This document shows, in pieces, positions 61,776-64,000 of a stretch of DNA of 64,000 nucleotides (position 1 is its first letter; each line of letters starts with the position of its first letter). Location of the stretch: the NCBI GenBank assembly GCA_024803745.1, contig JANJXV010000044.1, positions 454,001-518,000 of the forward strand. The letters run 5' to 3'. The position numbers and the translations under genes were made by a program. The notes beneath the pieces are model-generated. The model was given only the letters and a program-made list of their open reading frames with translations. It made no database searches and was not told where the DNA came from. The stretch comes from Megascapheus bottae. Its lineage: Eukaryota; Chordata; Mammalia; Rodentia; Geomyidae.

Positions 61776-64000
61776 ACCCAACCCTAACCCTTACTCTTCC
61801 TCTAACCCTAACCACAAACCTAACCCTAAACCTAAAACGTACCCTTACCCTAACCCTAAATCTAAAGCTAACCCTAACCCTTACCCCTAACCCTAACCCT
61901 AACCCTAACCCTAACTTAAACCTAACCCTAACCGTAACCCTAACCCTAACCTTAAACCTACCCGTAACCCTAACCCTAATCCTAACCCTAACCCTAACGC
62001 TTACCTTTACCCTAACCGTAACCCTAACCCTAACCCTAACACTTAACCTAACCCTAAACCTAACCCTAACCCTTACGCTAACCCTAAACCAAACCCTAAC
62101 CCTAACCCTAACCCTAACCCTTACCCTAACCCTAAACCAAACCCTAACCCTAACCCTAACCCTAACCCTAACCCTTACCCTAACCCTAACCCTAAAATTA
62201 ATGCTAACCCTAACCCTAACCCTAACCCTAACCCTTACCCTAAACCTAAACTTTACCCTAACCCTAACCCTAATGCTAACCACAACCTTACGCTTATCCT
62301 AAACTTAACCCTAAACCTTACACTTACCCTTACCCTAACCCTAACCCTCACCCTAACCCTAACCCCAAACCTTTGCCTAACCCTAACCCTAACCCTAACT
62401 CTTACCCTAACCCTAACCCTAACCCCAACCCTAACCCTAACCCTTACCCTAACCCAAACCACAAACCTTTGCCTAACCCTAACCCTAACCCTAACCTAAC
62501 CCTAACCCTAACCCTAACCCAAACCTTAAACCTACGCCTAACCCTAACCCTAATTCTAACCCTAACCCTAACCCTAACCCTACCGCTAAACCTAACCCTA
62601 ACCCTAACCCTAACCCTTACCCTACCCTAACCCTAACCCTAACCCTAACCCTAACCCTTACCCTAACCCTAAACCTAACCCTAACCCTAACCTTTACCCT
62701 AACCCTAAACCTAACCCTAACCCTAACCCTAACGTTAACCCCAACCCTAACCCTAAACTTTACGCTAACCCTAACGCTAACCCTGACCCTTATCCTTACC
62801 CTAACTCTAACCTTAAACCTAACCCTAACCCTATCGCTAAACCTAACCCTTAGCCTTACATTAAGCCTAACCCTAACCTTAACCCCAACCCTAAACCAAC
62901 CCTAACCCTAACCCTAACGCTTGCCCTTACCCTAACCATAACCCTAACCCTAAGGCTAACACTTACCCTTACTCTAACCCTAACCCTAACCCTAACGCTA
63001 ACTTTTATCCTAAACCTAACCCTAACCCTTACCCTAACCCTAACCCTAACCCTAACCCTAAACTTAATGCTAACCCTAACCCTAACCCTAACACTTACCC
63101 TAACCCTAAACTTTACCCTAACCCTAACCGTAATCCTAACCCCAACCCTTACCCTTATCCTAAACTTAACCCTAAACCTTACACTTACCCTTATCCTAAC
63201 CCTAACTCTTACCCTAACCCTAACCCCAACCCCAAAACTTTGCCTAACGCTTACCCTAACCCTAACCCTAACCCCAACCCTATCCCTTGCTCTTACCCTA
63301 ACCCTAACCACAAACCTAACCCTAACCCTAAAACGTACCCTTACCCTAACCCTAACCCTAACCCAACCCTAACCCTTACTCTTACCCTAACCCTAACCCT
63401 AACCTAAACCTAAACCTAATCCTAACCCTAACCCTTACCCTAACCTTAAACCTACACGTTACCGTAACCCTAATCCTAACCCTTACCCTAACCCTAACCC
63501 TAACCCAACCCTAACCCTTACTCTTACCCTAACCCTAACCCTAAGCCTAACCTAAACCTAATCCTAACCCTAAGCCTTACCCTAACCCCAACCCTAACCC
63601 TAGCCCTTACCCTAACCCAAACCCCAAACCTTTGCCTAACCGTAACCCTAACCCTAACCCTAACCTAAACCTAATTCTAACCCTAACCCTAACCCTAACC
63701 TTAAACCTACCCGTAACCCTAACCCTAATCCTAACCCTAACCCTAACGCTTACCCTTACCCTAACCGTAACCCTAACCCTAACCCTAACACTTACCCGTA
63801 CTCTACACCTAACCATAACCCTAACCCTAATCCTAACCCTAACCCTAACCCTAACCCTAACCCTTAACCTAACCCTAACCTAACCCTAAACCTTACCCTA
63901 ACCCTAAACCAAACCCTAACCCTAACCCTAACACTAATCCTTACCCTAACCCTAACCATAACCCTAATCCTACCCCTAACCCTAACCCTAACCCTAACCT
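61736..64000. repeat. Right-edge mosaic block
   Basis: 61,740-62,060 is a CCACAAACC/CCTACCCGTAACCC module. 62,200-62,480 resembles 59,457-59,710. 62,520-63,480 follows 55,310-56,230 at an offset of 7,252 (ATG barcode 63,067 versus 55,815). 63,500-63,860 repeats a short stretch of 63,360-63,480 and then 61,900-62,060 (CCTACCCGTAACCC at about 61,957 and 63,706). The array runs off the window edge with no change of sequence type. No gene is present. Confidence 0.7.

Larger units (their letters stand above)
1..64000 (-). repeat. Degenerate telomere-type (TTAGGG)n / (CCCTAA)n array filling the window
   Basis: Seen: every line is built from CCCTAA hexamers on the + strand, so the G-rich TTAGGG strand is the - strand. 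Variant units are mostly one-base changes (CCCTTA, ACCTAA, CACTAA, TCCTAA, CCTTAA, CTCTAA, CCATAA, CGCTAA, CCCCAA, CCCGAA, CCCTGA). Phase slips such as CCCCTAA or CCTAA are scattered through it. G is very rare on +. No unrelated insert was found. Known: TTAGGG is the telomere unit of vertebrates and many other eukaryotes; two adjacent intact units contain the TRF1/TRF2 Myb-type site TTAGGGTTA, and four intact GGG tracts can form a G-quadruplex. Inferred: this is a subtelomeric or interstitial telomeric block, not a freshly made telomere tip, because pure runs longer than about five to ten units are uncommon and variants are shared between distant copies. Confidence 0.97.

Noticed and set aside
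1..64000. CRISPR-like or other direct-repeat array with spacers
   Set aside because: The repeat unit is a six-base telomere motif with no constant-length unique spacers; larger periods arise from block duplication.
1..64000. Degeneracy as pure sequencing noise on a normal telomere
   Set aside because: Noise would not reproduce the same variants in the same order at fixed offsets such as 2,371 or 5,574 bases. Some isolated one-base slips could still be read errors.
1..64000. TERRA-type CpG promoter or 29/37/61 bp subtelomeric repeats
   Set aside because: CpG occurs only in isolated variant units, and I saw no GC-rich non-telomeric stretch anywhere; any such promoter would lie outside the window.

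Overview
All 64,000 bases are one continuous, degenerate array of the hexamer CCCTAA, read on the + strand (TTAGGG on the - strand). I find no protein-coding gene, RNA gene, transposable element, CRISPR array, promoter, or any stretch of unrelated unique sequence. Almost every departure from the array is a single-base change in one hexamer (most often CCCTTA, ACCTAA, CACTAA, TCCTAA, CCTTAA, CTCTAA, CCATAA) or a one- or few-base phase slip. The C-rich strand stays on + throughout, with no inversion. TTAGGG is the telomere motif of vertebrates, many other animals, filamentous fungi and some protists, and differs from plant TTTAGGG, insect TTAGG and nematode TTAGGC. A eukaryotic, probably animal, subtelomeric or interstitial telomeric block is the best reading. 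The species cannot be told from the sequence.

The informative content lies above the hexamer. The point variants form unmistakable 'barcodes' that recur in the same order at kilobase distances, so the array is a mosaic of nested segmental tandem duplications (higher-order repeats). The clearest are: a ~5.57 kb tandem pair (5,074-10,647 and 10,648-16,202); a ~2.5 kb tandem pair overlapping its right end (14,366-16,870 and 16,871-19,410); a 168 bp tandem pair (19,565-19,900); a series of five ~0.84-1.07 kb steps at 27-31 kb, including an 839 bp tandem pair; a ~3.6 kb pair (31.06-34.68 and 34.69-36.85 kb); a ~2.04 kb pair (36.01-38.04 and 38.05-39.48 kb); a ~2.8-3.0 kb pair (41.2-44.25 and 44.25-47.08 kb); and a near-identical 2,371 bp pair (49,943-52,313 and 52,314-54,684). 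A nest of 1.48 kb and ~4.4 kb repeats fills 54.3-61.7 kb.

Two broad domains are visible. The left domain (about 1-41 kb) carries barcodes such as CGGAAGCC, ACCAAACACCTTAGCC and ACTAGTCCGTA. The right domain (about 41-64 kb) is marked by repeated CTTTGCC and CCTACGCC, which I did not see to the left. Copy similarity varies widely, from about one difference seen in 2.37 kb to strongly drifted copies, so duplication appears to have been repeated over time.

Long open reading frames exist, up to 363 codons, but they are a mathematical by-product of the hexamer. Three of the six frames (Leu-Thr, Pro-Asn, Arg-Val) cannot gain a stop by any single substitution, so they stay open until an indel. None is annotated as a gene. 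Copy boundaries below were found by eye and are usually good to tens of bases, because breakpoints fall inside canonical CCCTAA runs.
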